Positions 47,381-58,209 of a stretch of DNA of 64,000 nt are shown piece after piece. The position numbers were made by a program, and so were the translations under genes. Location: the NCBI RefSeq assembly GCF_030272615.1, contig NC_081414.1, forward strand, positions 336,553,927 through 336,617,926, given 5' to 3'. The notes below the pieces were generated by a model. It was not told the origin of the DNA. It did no database searches and saw nothing but the letters and a program-made list of their open reading frames with translations. The stretch is from Cryptomeria japonica. Taxonomy: Eukaryota > Streptophyta > Pinopsida > Cupressales > Cupressaceae. Positions within the stretch are counted from its first letter, which is position 1; each line of letters starts with the position of its first letter.

Positions 47381-47872
47381 ATGGCAACATTGTTGTTTAA
47401 TGACTTTGAAGTGCCACTGGTTGAATTGGAGGAAGTGGCAGCGGTTGAATTGGAGGAAGTAGAGCTGAAGAATAAAGTTACCCTTAAAAAACCAGTGAAG
47501 ATTGAATTGATTTTGTTTGTGTCATTCATGATCACTTTATGTATCGCTATGCAGTTTGTAATCAACCATTACGACAAACACCCAGAGAAAAAAATTGCGT
47601 TTACCCTGTTTTCGAATGGATTTGTTGTGGGACTACCTGCTTTCATTGTATTTTTCATCTACCTTTTGAGGGAACCACCCTTCCCTACAAATAACCTTAT
47701 TTTGTTCGGCAAGGCGCATTTTTGCATTTTAACGGTGATCTTCTTATTCAGTTTCCTTAGAGCAATTGATTTGATGATGTTGCCCCAACAAAAATGTATT
47801 GCAAATTGTGTGTCTACAGGGGTTGTGGTGATAGCATGTCTTGTTATTTTTGGTATCGTTTTAGTGCGCTAA
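47381..47872 (+). CDS. Small four-helix membrane protein, copy B
   Basis: A 163-residue paralogue of gene A, intact. The ATG at 47381 follows TTTTGCAG and matches the start of copy A. Helices lie near residues 41-62, 72-96, 108-133 and 139-161. The conserved cores are NKVTLKK, VKIELILF, KHPEK, TNNLILF-x-KAHFC, VIFLFSF and AIDLM-x2-PQQ. It is 11 residues longer than copy A in the N-terminal acidic part, where a 24-bp unit coding VELEEVAA is duplicated in frame. An upstream ATG (47333) would add 16 residues not conserved in A. Function unknown; both copies being open suggests recent duplication or selection. Confidence 0.65.
   Translation: MATLLFNDFEVPLVELEEVAAVELEEVELKNKVTLKKPVKIELILFVSFMITLCIAMQFVINHYDKHPEKKIAFTLFSNGFVVGLPAFIVFFIYLLREPPFPTNNLILFGKAHFCILTVIFLFSFLRAIDLMMLPQQKCIANCVSTGVVVIACLVIFGIVLVR
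47419..47460 (+). repeat. 24-bp in-frame duplication in gene B
   Basis: GGTTGAATTGGAGGAAGT occurs at 47419 and again at 47443, adding eight residues to the acidic N-terminus. Copy A has a single, diverged version. Confidence 0.8.
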
Positions 47873-49400
47873 CTGTGTTGGTTATCTTCTTTTTGGTATT
47901 TCCAAGAGAACTTTCTCCTTAACATCAATGTCTACGATTTAATTCTAAAGAAAGTTTGTACTATAATATCAAATAAGTGGTTAGTGGGTAGACACAGTTG
48001 AGTTGTTTTACTCTAAACTTTAAATTTGTATTATTTGAATTTTAATTATTATGTTATTCTTGGTTATCATGTAATTTATTGATTTAATATTTTTGAAGTT
48101 ATCAATATTATTTGAAATACATTCTTTTATTTTTTTATATAATAAAAATGTTTGTTATATAGATTTATATATCATTGTAATGAATTAATTAAGGACAGTT
48201 GTGGAAACATGTATGTTGAACAGTAAAAGTACTCTAGATTGATAATTTTTTGTATTTAAATTTTAGATTCAATATAAAAAGTATTATGTCTTGACTAATA
48301 TGATATCTTTTCAGATAAATTGCAAATAAACTAAATTTAAACCTATAATTTATGTTCATTGTACCTTTCTAGCGGCCCAACGCTAACCGCATGAAATTCG
48401 AAGATCAAAACACTAGCAGCCTAAAACCCTAGCCCTGATATTCTAATAAGCCACCACATCATATATATCGTGCGACCATTGCGACTCTTGAAACCACTGG
48501 GTTTTGGAGAATTTACTCTGGATGCCTTTGTTTATACATTGAAAAGCATGCCATGTTTTGTTGAAATAATCACAGTGCAGAAGATGTCTCTAAATGTTTC
48601 TTCACTTTGAACTGACGGGCAATCTTGTTCCCAATTGCTTCTGATGCACTTTAAAATTTTGCATTATTATTGCAAGCCTTCAAAACTGGTAAGCTCTAGT
48701 GTGTTCTTTGTTTTCTAATTTTGGCCACTGTTTTTCTTGAAGTAAATGCCCTTCTATAGCATAGCCTGGATATTGAGTGGGATCCTTATATTTAGGGTTT
48801 TATCGCTGAAGTTTTAGATTATATGGATGGTTAGACGTTTTTAGCTATTATGTGGGTGTAAATGATGACATTTGAATAAACTCAGCGGTGGCTAATGCAA
48901 ACTGCAGATGGGTCAGAATTTGATGCTCCTGATCCATCGTTCATGTCATTAGGGTTTCAGGTTTTGTTTGCGAGCTTATATGTTTTCTTCGTCTGTTATC
49001 TGTTTTGGATCTGTGAAATTAATTTATCCCATATGTTTAGGTAAGGGCGATGGTAAAATTGATGGTGTTAAGGTTGATTCTTTCTGAGATTACGTCTTAA
49101 ATCCTCCTTACATCTATCTCTGCTTTTTTTTTTTTTTAATATATAGTTGTATGATATAGTTTTTGCTTTATTCTGGCCATCTCTCCGTGTTTTGATGTTT
49201 TCTCGTTGAGAGATTTCAAGTTTATTGGTTATAAATGTTTGTTAAAATCTTTATTCAGGCAAATGGCTAACCAATATGAGTAACATGTGTATAGAGAATC
49301 TAATTTAAGTAAACTTCCGTTATTTATACACCTGGAACTCACGACATCTATAGATAATTAGTATCTACCTTTAAAATATTGTTATACTTAGGTTTTTCTG
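47873..49400. other. Segment B downstream DNA
   Basis: Mostly AT-rich. The part 48365-49270 is richer in GC, contains AAAACCCTAGCCC near 48422 (like the telo-box found in plant 5' UTRs) and several GT/AG pairs, so a decayed 5' end of a gene is possible. No frame supports it. Copy A lacks it. Confidence 0.4.
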
Positions 49401-50269
49401 GTTCTGGTTTAATTGCTCACTGCAGAGCATTAAAGGATTGATCAACCCCAAAAATTTACGCTCAACAGACCTGCCGTCACACATTAGTGTAGACTATCAT
49501 AGCGGTTCTCACGGCCTTAATGAACATTATTATTCATGAATTGTTTGTGCAAGACAGCTTCTTGGTTGAAGTGTATTCACTTTCCCTTCAAGCACTTTAT
49601 TATAACTTGCTATATAAATTCCAGTCACACTCACCTACCTTGATCACATGAACTGTTGGCTCTTTATGATTGGATACAATCCTTAATTATAAGGGTTTGG
49701 TACCCCCTTAAAATAAACGGTTTTCAATCATTACATGTTATCTGCAAGTGTAGCACTCTGTCAGAGTACTATTGGTGATTCTTACACTATTTTCTATCTT
49801 GCAAGATTAATTTTACAGCATCAGACTGCCAAGGGTAATCTTTGGTAGTTTCTACTTTTTGCATACACTTTGTAGATTGCACTTTTTGGATACACTTCGA
49901 TATATTTTTTAGTTTACCTATATTGAAAGGGAAGCATCCTTTTATCTGTGTTCTTTGATCTTGGCCATATTATTAAGGCTAGTGGATTTTCTGGAGATCT
50001 TTATGTTTTTTCTTTCTGATTTTCAAGCAATTGAAAAGTTCTAAACTGTAAGCCAAGCCGTTGACTGTAATCTCATTGTGAAATCTGTAGCTTTGATTAT
50101 TCAGGTCATAGCTGCCCTATGGCACAGCCGTAATGTGACAATTCAAGAATCAAATTCTTAGTAGGTTAAGATATCTTGTAGAGGGTGGGTAGAGATGGCA
50201 TGTTGAAGTGATGCAGAGCTGGATCTATTCTAAATCAACATTTTAAACTTTAAAGTGAAATTGTTCCAG
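49400..50269 (+). other. Conserved noncoding part of segment B
   Basis: Aligns with 21420-22250 of copy A, with no long frame in either. The inner part 49550-49690 recurs twice more in segment B (see the module repeat near 52020 and 52200). Confidence 0.5.
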
Positions 50270-50405
50270 ACGCATTTATATTGATAGGTACAGGAAAGCA
50301 GGTAGTAGATCTATTATAGGAGGTGTGCCCTCCTTGAGGCCAGATTACGTTGTGGCAATGAATACAGAGAGGGAAGCACAGGACACCTGTGGTGACTCTA
50401 ATTGA
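50270..50405 (+). other. Exon-like conserved block, copy B
   Basis: Counterpart of 22252-22414. It follows TTGTTCCAG; the frame from 50271 is open for 44 codons to TGA 50403 (RIYIDRYRKAGS, LRPDYVVAMNTEREAQD). Confidence 0.35.
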
Positions 50406-50546
50406 GTTGATATTTCTTTGGGATTGTATGGAGTATTACTTATCCCGTTCTGGCCAACAATTACTTTTTGGGTCATGATTTAATTTTTTTTGTCTGAATT
50501 CAGTATTCACGGATCCTAGTGATTGGGGTGCATAAGCTATGTATAG

Positions 50547-51175
50547 TTCATTAAATGAGGAAATGAAACAGTATCTTAGGACACCTTCTTACATAGCCTC
50601 AGAGCTATGAATGAGAGATACTTGAATCTGATGATGAATGTTTTTCTATGATGAATTTGTCTTTTAGGTTATGATATGACTTTATGTTCAAATTCACAGA
50701 TATGCTGGTCTTTGTAGGGTGTGCTTGTTTGGTTCATCAAATGAAGAAACAAAACATTATCTTAGGACACCACCTTACGCAGCCTCAAAACTGTGGATGA
50801 GAGATACTCGAGTCTGATGATGGATGCTTTCCTATGATGAATATGTCTTTTTAGGCTATGATATGACCTATGTTGGAATTCACAGATATGCCAGTGTTTG
50901 TAGAGTGTGCTTATTTGGTTCATCAAATGAAGAAACTGAACATTATCTTAGGACACCTTCTTACACAGCCTCAAAACTGTGGATGAGAGATGCTCGAATC
51001 TGATGATGAGGTTGGAATTTTAAACTTTGTGTAGGAATTCACAGATATACTAGATTTTGTAGGGTGCTTACAGATGGTTCATCAAATGAGGAAATGTAAC
51101 ACTATTTTAGGACACCTTCTTACGCAACCCTAAAGCTGTGGATGAGAGATACTAAAATCTAGTGGCAAACTTTTT
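50547..51175 (+). repeat. Tandem repeats, about 184-bp unit, copy B
   Basis: Four units start with GGTTCATCAAATGAAGAAAC-like blocks near 50547, 50735, 50919 and 51076 (steps about 188, 184 and 157). Each carries ATCTTAGGACACC, CTTACGCAGCC-like and GAGAGATACT blocks. The same array is in copy A. Confidence 0.8.
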
Positions 51176-52015
51176 TTTAATGTTGACTTTTCAATTTCAG
51201 GTGTAAATGTTACCAATTGCATTGAGATTGCAGGTTTCCTGTACTTATTCTTCAACTTCTCTGTCTCTTTATTTGAACAACAGTTAGCATGTTTAAATAG
51301 CTGGAATGTTTCAATTGGCTTTTTAATTAACTAAAGTCTGTTTATTTTAGCCTCAATTGATCTTGTGTCATTCCAGGGCCATGACAAAATCACCATTAAA
51401 ATCTAGGTCTTAAATATTATATGGATCTATTAGCTATCTGTGCATAAAATTGCTGCCCTGATTTATCTCATTCAGTCCAAACTATAATAGGTATTTTGCA
51501 TTACTGTTGTCCACAGATACTGTCTGATGATGCTCAGAAGTGTACCCCAATGAATTAGATAATACAATGTGGAACATGTGGCCAAATCTTTTTCACAAAA
51601 TGAATTTGTAAAGTTTGGAAACAAGTAAATTGAACTTGTTTGGAATTTGTTTCCATTCTTTTTTGATTTAGAACTTTCTTGGGAAGCTTCATCAGCCACA
51701 TTGGGAACATATATTTGTATCAGATTTGTCATTAGTCATTACTGTTTTTGGCCTTGTTTGATAGCCTGAGAAGTATGATCCCTGCTTAGAGAGAGTACTT
51801 GCTTTTATTTTCAACTCTTGCTATTTAGACAGGACTACACTGCAAAGGTGTGTTATTGGATTCAAATTGTGGGTGGTCGCTTTACAACTAGAGAAAAATT
51901 ATGCTCCATGCATGTGCGATCATGTGCGATCATGTGCTTTGTGTTTTTGTCACGCTGGGGTTTTGTAGCTTTGTAACTGCTTATAGTCAAGTGTTTCTGA
52001 TGGTATTCTCTTTGG
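51176..52015. other. Segment B intergenic DNA
   Basis: No gene seen. A short direct repeat of GTGCGATCAT lies near 51914. Small ORFs on the minus strand look like chance. Confidence 0.4.
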
Positions 52016-52295
52016 CAAGACAGCTTCTTGGCTGAAGTGCATTCTCTCACTTCAGGCACTTATTTATAACTTGCTATATTAATTCTCGTTACACTCACCT
52101 ACAGTGACCATGTGAACTGATAGCCCTTTATGACTGGATACACTTTCATTGCTGATAATTTAAAACTTTGCTGAATTGGCTGAAGTTCCATCTTCCATCA
52201 CAGCAGGCACTTACCTACGTTTTATTAAACAAATCCCAGCTACACTCACATACAGTGACTATGTGAAGCATTGACCTTTTAGAATCGGTTTGAAG
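52016..52295 (+). repeat. Two further copies of a segment-B module
   Basis: 52016-52140 and 52195-52290 repeat, with divergence, the block at 49550-49690: CAGCTTCTTGGCTGAAGTG, CAGGCACTTA, TTATAACTTGCTATA, ACACTCACCTACAGTGA and GTGAACTG. Confidence 0.6.
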
Positions 52296-52539
52296 CAGAG
52301 ATGTTTTCTTCACAGTGGTTGAGTAGTGTACATTTGCATTCATATTTTTTAAGCTGTGCTTAACAAGCACACTCGAAGCGTGTGGGGTCCATTCCATATG
52401 TTCTCTTCACTAGCACCTTGTTCTGTTTTCCTCAGCAGTCCCTTAACCAAACTCAAAACCGATCCTGCATGGCGAAAGTTTGGTGGATGCTAGCAAAGAG
52501 TTTGGTCACATAAAAGAAAGAGAGTCTCTCATGGAATGT

Positions 52540-52790
52540 TGTTATTGCAGTGGACAGAAGCCATGTGAAAATGCTCTGATAGACATGTATGCAAAGTGTG
52601 GAAGCACAGACAAGGGACGCGAAACAGTTTGATCGAATGCCTCAATGAAATGTGGTCTCATAGAATGCTATGATTCCAGGATATACACAAAATGGAATTT
52701 TTGGAAAAGCCTTCAAGAACTTTCGAGCAAATGCAATTGGCAGATGTAAAACCAGACTCCGCAACTTTTGTGAGCAGCTTCCTTTCCTGT
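52540..52790 (+). pseudogene. PPR-repeat gene remnant 1, segment B
   Basis: The + strand encodes ENALIDMYAKCGSTDKG, then, after a 1-2 base shift, FDRMPQ, a stop, NVVS and NAMIPGYTQNGIFGKAF. This is the DYW/PLS-type plant PPR theme. Further text fits QMQLADVKPDSATFVSS in another frame. The intact gene would be an organelle RNA-editing or processing factor; this is only a fragment. Confidence 0.7.
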
Positions 52791-52837
52791 GAAAATATAA
52801 TCCCTTAAATGATTAAGGAAAGCAGAATTTTGTCAAA

Positions 52838-52990
52838 TGCTGTATAGTTGCAATCACCCTGGTAGACATGTATCCAAAATGTGGAAGCATATACGGGGTT
52901 AGACAGGGGACAGGGGCGGTAACTGTGACAAAATGCTTAAAAAAAACGTGGTCTCATTGAATGCCATGATTCATATGATATGCAGAATGT
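52838..52990 (+). pseudogene. PPR-repeat gene remnant 2, segment B
   Basis: IVAITLVDMYPKCGSI, then in another frame DKMLKKNVVSLNAMIHMICR. It is the counterpart of the copy A remnant at 23085-23235. Frameshifts separate the parts. Confidence 0.65.
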
Positions 52991-53280
52991 AGGATTATAG
53001 ACCGCAATGAATATTTCACTATTACTAATACTAGCTTCCCATATTTTTTATACTTGTGCAGGGAGTCATCACGGCAGAAAGAAAATTGTAAGATAATTAT
53101 TTTTAAAAAAAAGTAGTGAAAAGAAATTGCAGCACTGCTGCAAGGGGCGAACAGCCTCCTTAGGAAGTTCGCCTCAGCTTTTGGGGCGATGAGGTTGCCT
53201 CCCCTTAAAGAGCCATGGACCCCATATGGCTGTTGCGTATGGAGGCGCAGGTATATTAGTCCAGACAACAATAAAAAATA

Positions 53281-53775
53281 TATTTATTTTTACGCCGAAG
53301 GCGTCTCCTACTATGAGATGGACGAGCTCATATACGGAATCTGACGGTTCACATTCACTTAAAGGTATGTAAGACGATTCAAATGTTTGCAACCGTTGAT
53401 CTCATTTTCCATCTGTTTTAAATTTCAGCCTGCCCATTTCGCACGGTAATGATTTAATAAGTACGAACATTTTAAATTGCAATGGACTGACTGACACCAT
53501 GTCCAATGATTCGAGTTTTTCGTACCTACTTGTATGCAAGTGGTAAGAGCATTGACATGACAAACCGTACTACTCTATCTAATGAAAATCGTTTTGACAT
53601 GACAAGCGTTGATTAGGTAGTGTTTAAGATGAAAATATTAATTTGTGAATCTTTTATATCCACCATGGGCCAGGTAGTTTCCATTCAATCCATATTATAC
53701 ATATCATTGCCATGATGCAAAATAACTCCACGATAACATTAACTTTTTATATTTTCAAACTTTGAAAACATATTT
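53281..53775. other. Intergenic, nothing firm
   Basis: No gene. A small hairpin ACGCC-GAA-GGCGT lies near 53292. Confidence 0.4.
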
Positions 53776-53936
53776 CTTTTTTTTTATATTAAAGATTGAG
53801 AATAAACAAAATACAATCAGTTGTAGACAGAGGAGGCTACGCCTCAACCATCAAAACCACTGAGGATCTGTGTTACATCACTAGAGAGTAGTCCGATATC
53901 AAAAAAGGAACAGTGCAAAAAGGGAAAGTCTAAGCA

Positions 53937-54224
53937 CTACTGCAACATGTGATCGGAAGGATCGATCCAAGTGGTCCACCCTTGGGCCCCTTCCATCCAA
54001 ACCACCTTCTTTCGGTCCTGGATCTGGGTTAGCATGGCAATGTGATCAGCCTCGGGCATCCTGTTACTGTTGATCTCTTTGTGCATTTTCTTTAGAGCCT
54101 CTTCAAAGGAAGATTGGTTTTTCGCGAGCCTCCTCCATTCGTAGCCATCCTTCATCTCATGTATGAACATAGTTGCGTGACCATCTTGTAGGAACCAGAG
54201 GAACTTATGCCTTTCGACATTCAT
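53937..54224 (-). CDS. LINE-4 small 3' ORF, unknown
   Basis: 95 codons, intact, beginning MNVERHKFLWFLQDG, with a charged helical middle (EEALKKMHKEIN) and a tryptophan-rich end (VVWMEGAQGWTTW). It starts 25 bases after the RT frame stops at 54249 and ends about 150 bases before the A-tail. No frame in the other LINEs resembles it. It could be the separated C-terminus of ORF2 or an accessory protein. Confidence 0.4.
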   Translation of the reverse strand: MNVERHKFLWFLQDGHATMFIHEMKDGYEWRRLAKNQSSFEEALKKMHKEINSNRMPEADHIAMLTQIQDRKKVVWMEGAQGWTTWIDPSDHMLQ

Positions 54225-54248
54225 AACGAAGGAGACCTACGAGGCAAT

Positions 54249-57200
54249 TTAAAAAAAAATGAGTCTATGAAGAGACTCAGTAAGACACCTACCATTGCCA
54301 TTAAACTTGTCCTCATTTCGCATCTTCCAAATGAACCAAAGGATATAAGAAGATAAGATAAACCAGAATAAATTAGCATCCTTTTTTAGCCCATCAATAT
54401 AACTAGAAATAATGTTAAGGGTATCACCATGATTAGGAATGCAAAAACCAAACATTAACCAAACCTCCCTGGCGAAGGAGCAGTCAAAAAGAATGTGTCT
54501 GCTGGTCTCAGGTAATCTGCAAATGGAACACATATCAGTATTGAGAGGGTTTCTCCTTAATGGGAGTTTGTCAATAATAAGCTACCATTTAAAGCATTGT
54601 ATTTTAGGGTGAATCGAGCTTTTCCATAGACGAGTAAAGCATTTATACTAGGAGTTGTCAGGCAAATCCAAGTACCACAGAGTGTTAACATGTTTAATAA
54701 TAGAGTCATCATTGGAGACCAGGTCATAGATGGCGCGACATTTGGTATTGGGAAGGAGAGAGCCATCTTTCCATTTGAGGGTCAGTAATCGATGGGAGTC
54801 CAGATTAGTACTAGAAGGTAGGGCAAGAGCAGCACAGGGTTTCTTTATCATATGGTAAGTTCTTTTTTGGGTGGGAGAGAGATTGTGGGCAACGTCGAGC
54901 TCTTCCCAACTGATTAGGAGACCACTCTCAAATAAGTGCTCAAAGATCCTGATGTCGGATTTGGCCCAAAGTTTGGCCGAGCAGCCTTGAGCGAGGGCTA
55001 AAGGTTTACTAGCATTAAAGAGATTCCACCAAATCGACCTTTCCCCATGAATGGTGCCATTGCTGCTAACACTAGGGCTGTCAATAAGATGTCTAATATG
55101 CTCCCAGGCCTTCCAAATGGATTTAAAAATATATGAGCCTTGCACGGAAACAAGAAAACAACCTGCCACCAGATTAGCCAAGGGAAGGGCTTTCCATGAC
55201 TTAGCATTCTTAGGGATGCCTCTCTCAATATTGTTTCTAATCAGGACTTTCCAGGGCTCCATGCCATCTAAGGCATGAAATATCCATTTCGCAGCAAGGG
55301 CAATACCTTGGATCTTGAGATCCTTTAGCCCAAGGCCACCCATTTTTTTAGTCATGTGACACCATTTCCACTTAACCGCATGCATTTTTCTCCCACCTTT
55401 GCCATCATACCAAAGGTATTGCCTTATGGCTTTTTGGATATCAAGGATTTGGTAGTTATTGAACATCTAGGCGGAGGAGTAGTAGACACTATATGAGGAG
55501 AGGATTTTCTGACAGATCCTACCAGCAAGTGAGAGGAATCTATTATCCCACATATGCAGTTTTTTGTCAATCTTATTCTTTATCCATTGCGACATCTCTT
55601 TAAGAGAGGGAGAAACAGAGAAAGGGATGCCAAGGTATCGGACAATTTTGTTGGGGCCTCCCCACTGAAACCCACAAGGAATAAGCCAGTTTGGGGGTTT
55701 CTCTTTCCAACCAAGGAGAGTAGATTTGGCAAGGGAGATTTTAGCTCTAGACATGATACCAAAGGTTTTAAGCTTTTGAACAAGGTTGTCAATATTCTGG
55801 GGTGAAAGTTCAAGGAAAAGGGCAGTATCATCCGCAAACTGGATGTTGAGGAGGTTGGAGTCATCAGGGAGCTTAATTCCTTTGGCACAGGGGGATAGAG
55901 AATTGTCTTTGAGAAGATAGTACAGAGCATCTGACGCAATGACAAATAGAGCGGGTGCAAGCAGACAACCTTGCTTGATGGATCTACTAAGTTGAAAGTT
56001 CTGGGATAAGGATCCATTGACTTCAATTTGAGCCGAGGCATCCTGGAGAAGGACCTTAACATATTTGCAGAAGTTAATCGGAAACCCAAAGGCTTGTACC
56101 ATCATGATGACAAAGTCCCATTCCACACGGTCATATGCTTTTTCAAAATCCAGTAGGAACATAGCAATGTCTTGGTTAGAGGCTCTAGCCCAATCCATGG
56201 CTTACTAGCTCGTAATGAGGTTTTCAAGGATATATCTGCCCTTGACAAAGCCTGTTTGGGTGGGGTAGATGAATTTAGGGAGGAGCTTTTCAAGTCGAAG
56301 GGCAATAACCTTAGCCAAAATTTTGTAGGAGACATTGAGGAGGGTGATAGGCCTCCAGTTCTTGATTAAGGCCCTATCCCCATCCTTGGGTATCAATTTG
56401 ATGGTCCCCTTGTTAATGTTAGCACCAAGGGTGCCACTGTCAAAAGCTTCAGAGTAAACACCATGTAGGTCAATGGCAATCCATTCTAGATTGGCCTTGT
56501 AGAATTCAATAGGGAGGTCATCTGGGCTCGACGCTTTGTCAGATTTCAGGGAGTTGATAGCAGCAGTGATTTCTTCAACAAATACCCTTTGGTTGAGGAG
56601 AATGGAGTCCTCAAGGGAGATCCTAGTGGGGATCATGGTTTTGCACTTGTCTCTAATGTCCTTAGCCTTGGCATTGTCTTCAGAGGTGAAGAAGTTTTTG
56701 TAGAATAGTTCAAAAGCATCTTTGATACTGGGGAGGTCAATAATTTTTCTATTATCGATGATCAACCTATCAATCTTTTCCTTGGATTGTTTGTGCTTAA
56801 GTAGGTTAAAGAAGAATTTGGAGCCCTTGTCCCCAAATTGTAGGCAGTGGGTGCGAGCCTTCACCATAGCCCCACAAATTTTAACTTGCTGGTGTTTTCT
56901 AAGAGCTTCTCTAGCAAGCACAACATGAGCAACCTTCTGAGCGCAAGTAGAGTTGTTTTGGATATTGAGTTCTGAGGATAGGAGCTGGCTAATGAGTGTT
57001 TTTTCAGCAAATCTGAAGTCTTTTGCCTTTTTTTTGCCCTATAGTCTGTAGGGTTTTTTTGCCAAGAATTCACATTAAAGTTCCATCTATCAATATGAGA
57101 GGGGAGGAGTTTGTTTCGACAGTTGAGGAGTCTAATGAGATGCATGGCGATCAAAACATCCTGATCCTCGAGGAGGGAGGTGTTAAGCATAAATTTACAG

Positions 57201-57440
57201 GATTTGTTGACTTGGGTAGTCATAATATTTCTAACATTAATAAGAGCCATAACATGGTGATGGTCGGACAGGGACGTAGGCCAAATAGAAACAGGCCTAC
57301 CTTGGGCATCAGGGGAGAAGGAAAAACTCTCTTTATTAGCATAGAATCGGTCCAGCCTGGAGTAGATTCCACTCTCCCCCTTTTGTTAGTTACACCAGGT
57401 ATGCCAGAGGTCGAGGGGGGAATGTCCAAGCTCCTCTAAT
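54249..57440 (-). pseudogene. LINE-4 ORF2: endonuclease end and reverse transcriptase, broken
   Basis: It begins in the endonuclease (YSRLDRFYANK, SLSDHHHVMAL near 57260-57360), then has frameshifts up to about 56930. From 56921 to 54249 it is one frame: CLQFGDKGSKFFFNL, SLKSDKASSPDDLPIEFY, GFVKGRYILENL, FLLDFEKAYDRVEW, SIKQGCLLAPALFVI and intact FADDTALF (55827-55838), then a zf-RVT motif CSICRLPETSRHILFDC near 54480-54530. Stops: TAG 56205, TAA 56202, TAG 55467, 54648 and 54582. TAA 54249 may be the true end. Confidence 0.85.
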
Positions 57441-57473
57441 GGATCAAACATAGATTTCTTATTTATTTTAAGT

Positions 57474-57477
<4 letters not shown>

Positions 57478-57527
<50 letters not shown>
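57478..57527. repeat. (TA)n microsatellite
   Basis: About 25 TA units just outside the truncated 5' end of LINE-4. Confidence 0.95.
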
Positions 57528-57528
<1 letters not shown>

Positions 57529-58205
57529 TCTTAATTTTATATTTAATTTTGTTTGAATTTTTTATATTTAATTTATTATTATATTAAATAAATAACATAG
57601 AGTAAATATAATATGTAAGCAATAAATTATATTAGTTTTAAATTTTATTAATTATTATATTATAATATATACATAATTGATTTTGAATATATATTGTATA
57701 AAAAGTTAATTAATATTATTATTTGTCTTCTTATTAAAAATATTATTATTTGTCTTACTAAAAATTTAATTATTTGAACAAATTTTTATTTTGAATTTTG
57801 ATTTTGATTTATATAATAATTTTAAGATTGAAATTAAAATAAAATCTTTATTATTTAATCAGTTTTCAAATAAAAAGTTTGTTGTTTTTTATTAATTTAT
57901 TTTATTCATTATTTTTGTTAATATTTGAATTTATTGATGTAATTTTTACATTTTGTTTAATTTATTAATTTTTTTAGATTTAAGTTTAGAATTAATTTTA
58001 ATTATTAATGAAATTACAAATAACAAGTAAAAATAACTAGAATTATGTTAATTTATAATTATTTGTTTAACGAAATTTTTATTTATTGTAAAATAATTAT
58101 ATAAGACTAGCTTAGATATTTTAAATATATCTATTTATTTGATTTTAATAATAATATAATTTAACTTTTTTGTTTAATTATTTATTAACTTAACAAATTT
58201 AAAAT
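57528..58205. other. AT-rich intergenic stretch
   Basis: Strongly AT-rich; no frame, no recognised repeat. Confidence 0.7.
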
Positions 58206-58209
58206 TTAT

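Larger units (their letters stand above)
47168..53280 (+). repeat. Segmental duplication, copy B
   Basis: Matches copy A (20397-23570) in order and orientation. It is about 6.1 kb against 3.2 kb: extra DNA lies at 47950-49400 and 51475-52825. Shared landmarks include CTAAAAGTAAAACTGGGGTG, the membrane-protein gene, CGTCACACATTAGTGTAGAC (49486), the exon-like block, tandem repeats and the final PPR fragment with GCCTCCTTAGGAAGTTCGCC (53151). Confidence 0.8.
53776..57460 (-). mobile_element. LINE-4: 5'-truncated L1-type LINE
   Basis: Minus strand. It starts inside the endonuclease near 57440 and ends in an A-tail (T-run at 53777-53786 on the + strand). The RT is of another clade than LINE-1/2/3/5: SIKQGCLLAPALF instead of RQGDPLSP, and no RNase H. 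Instead a separate 95-codon frame lies before the 3' end. Confidence 0.85.

Noticed and set aside
57023-57439. 138-codon + strand ORF opposite LINE-4
   Set aside because: It is antisense to the LINE-4 endonuclease region, which has clear motifs on the minus strand.
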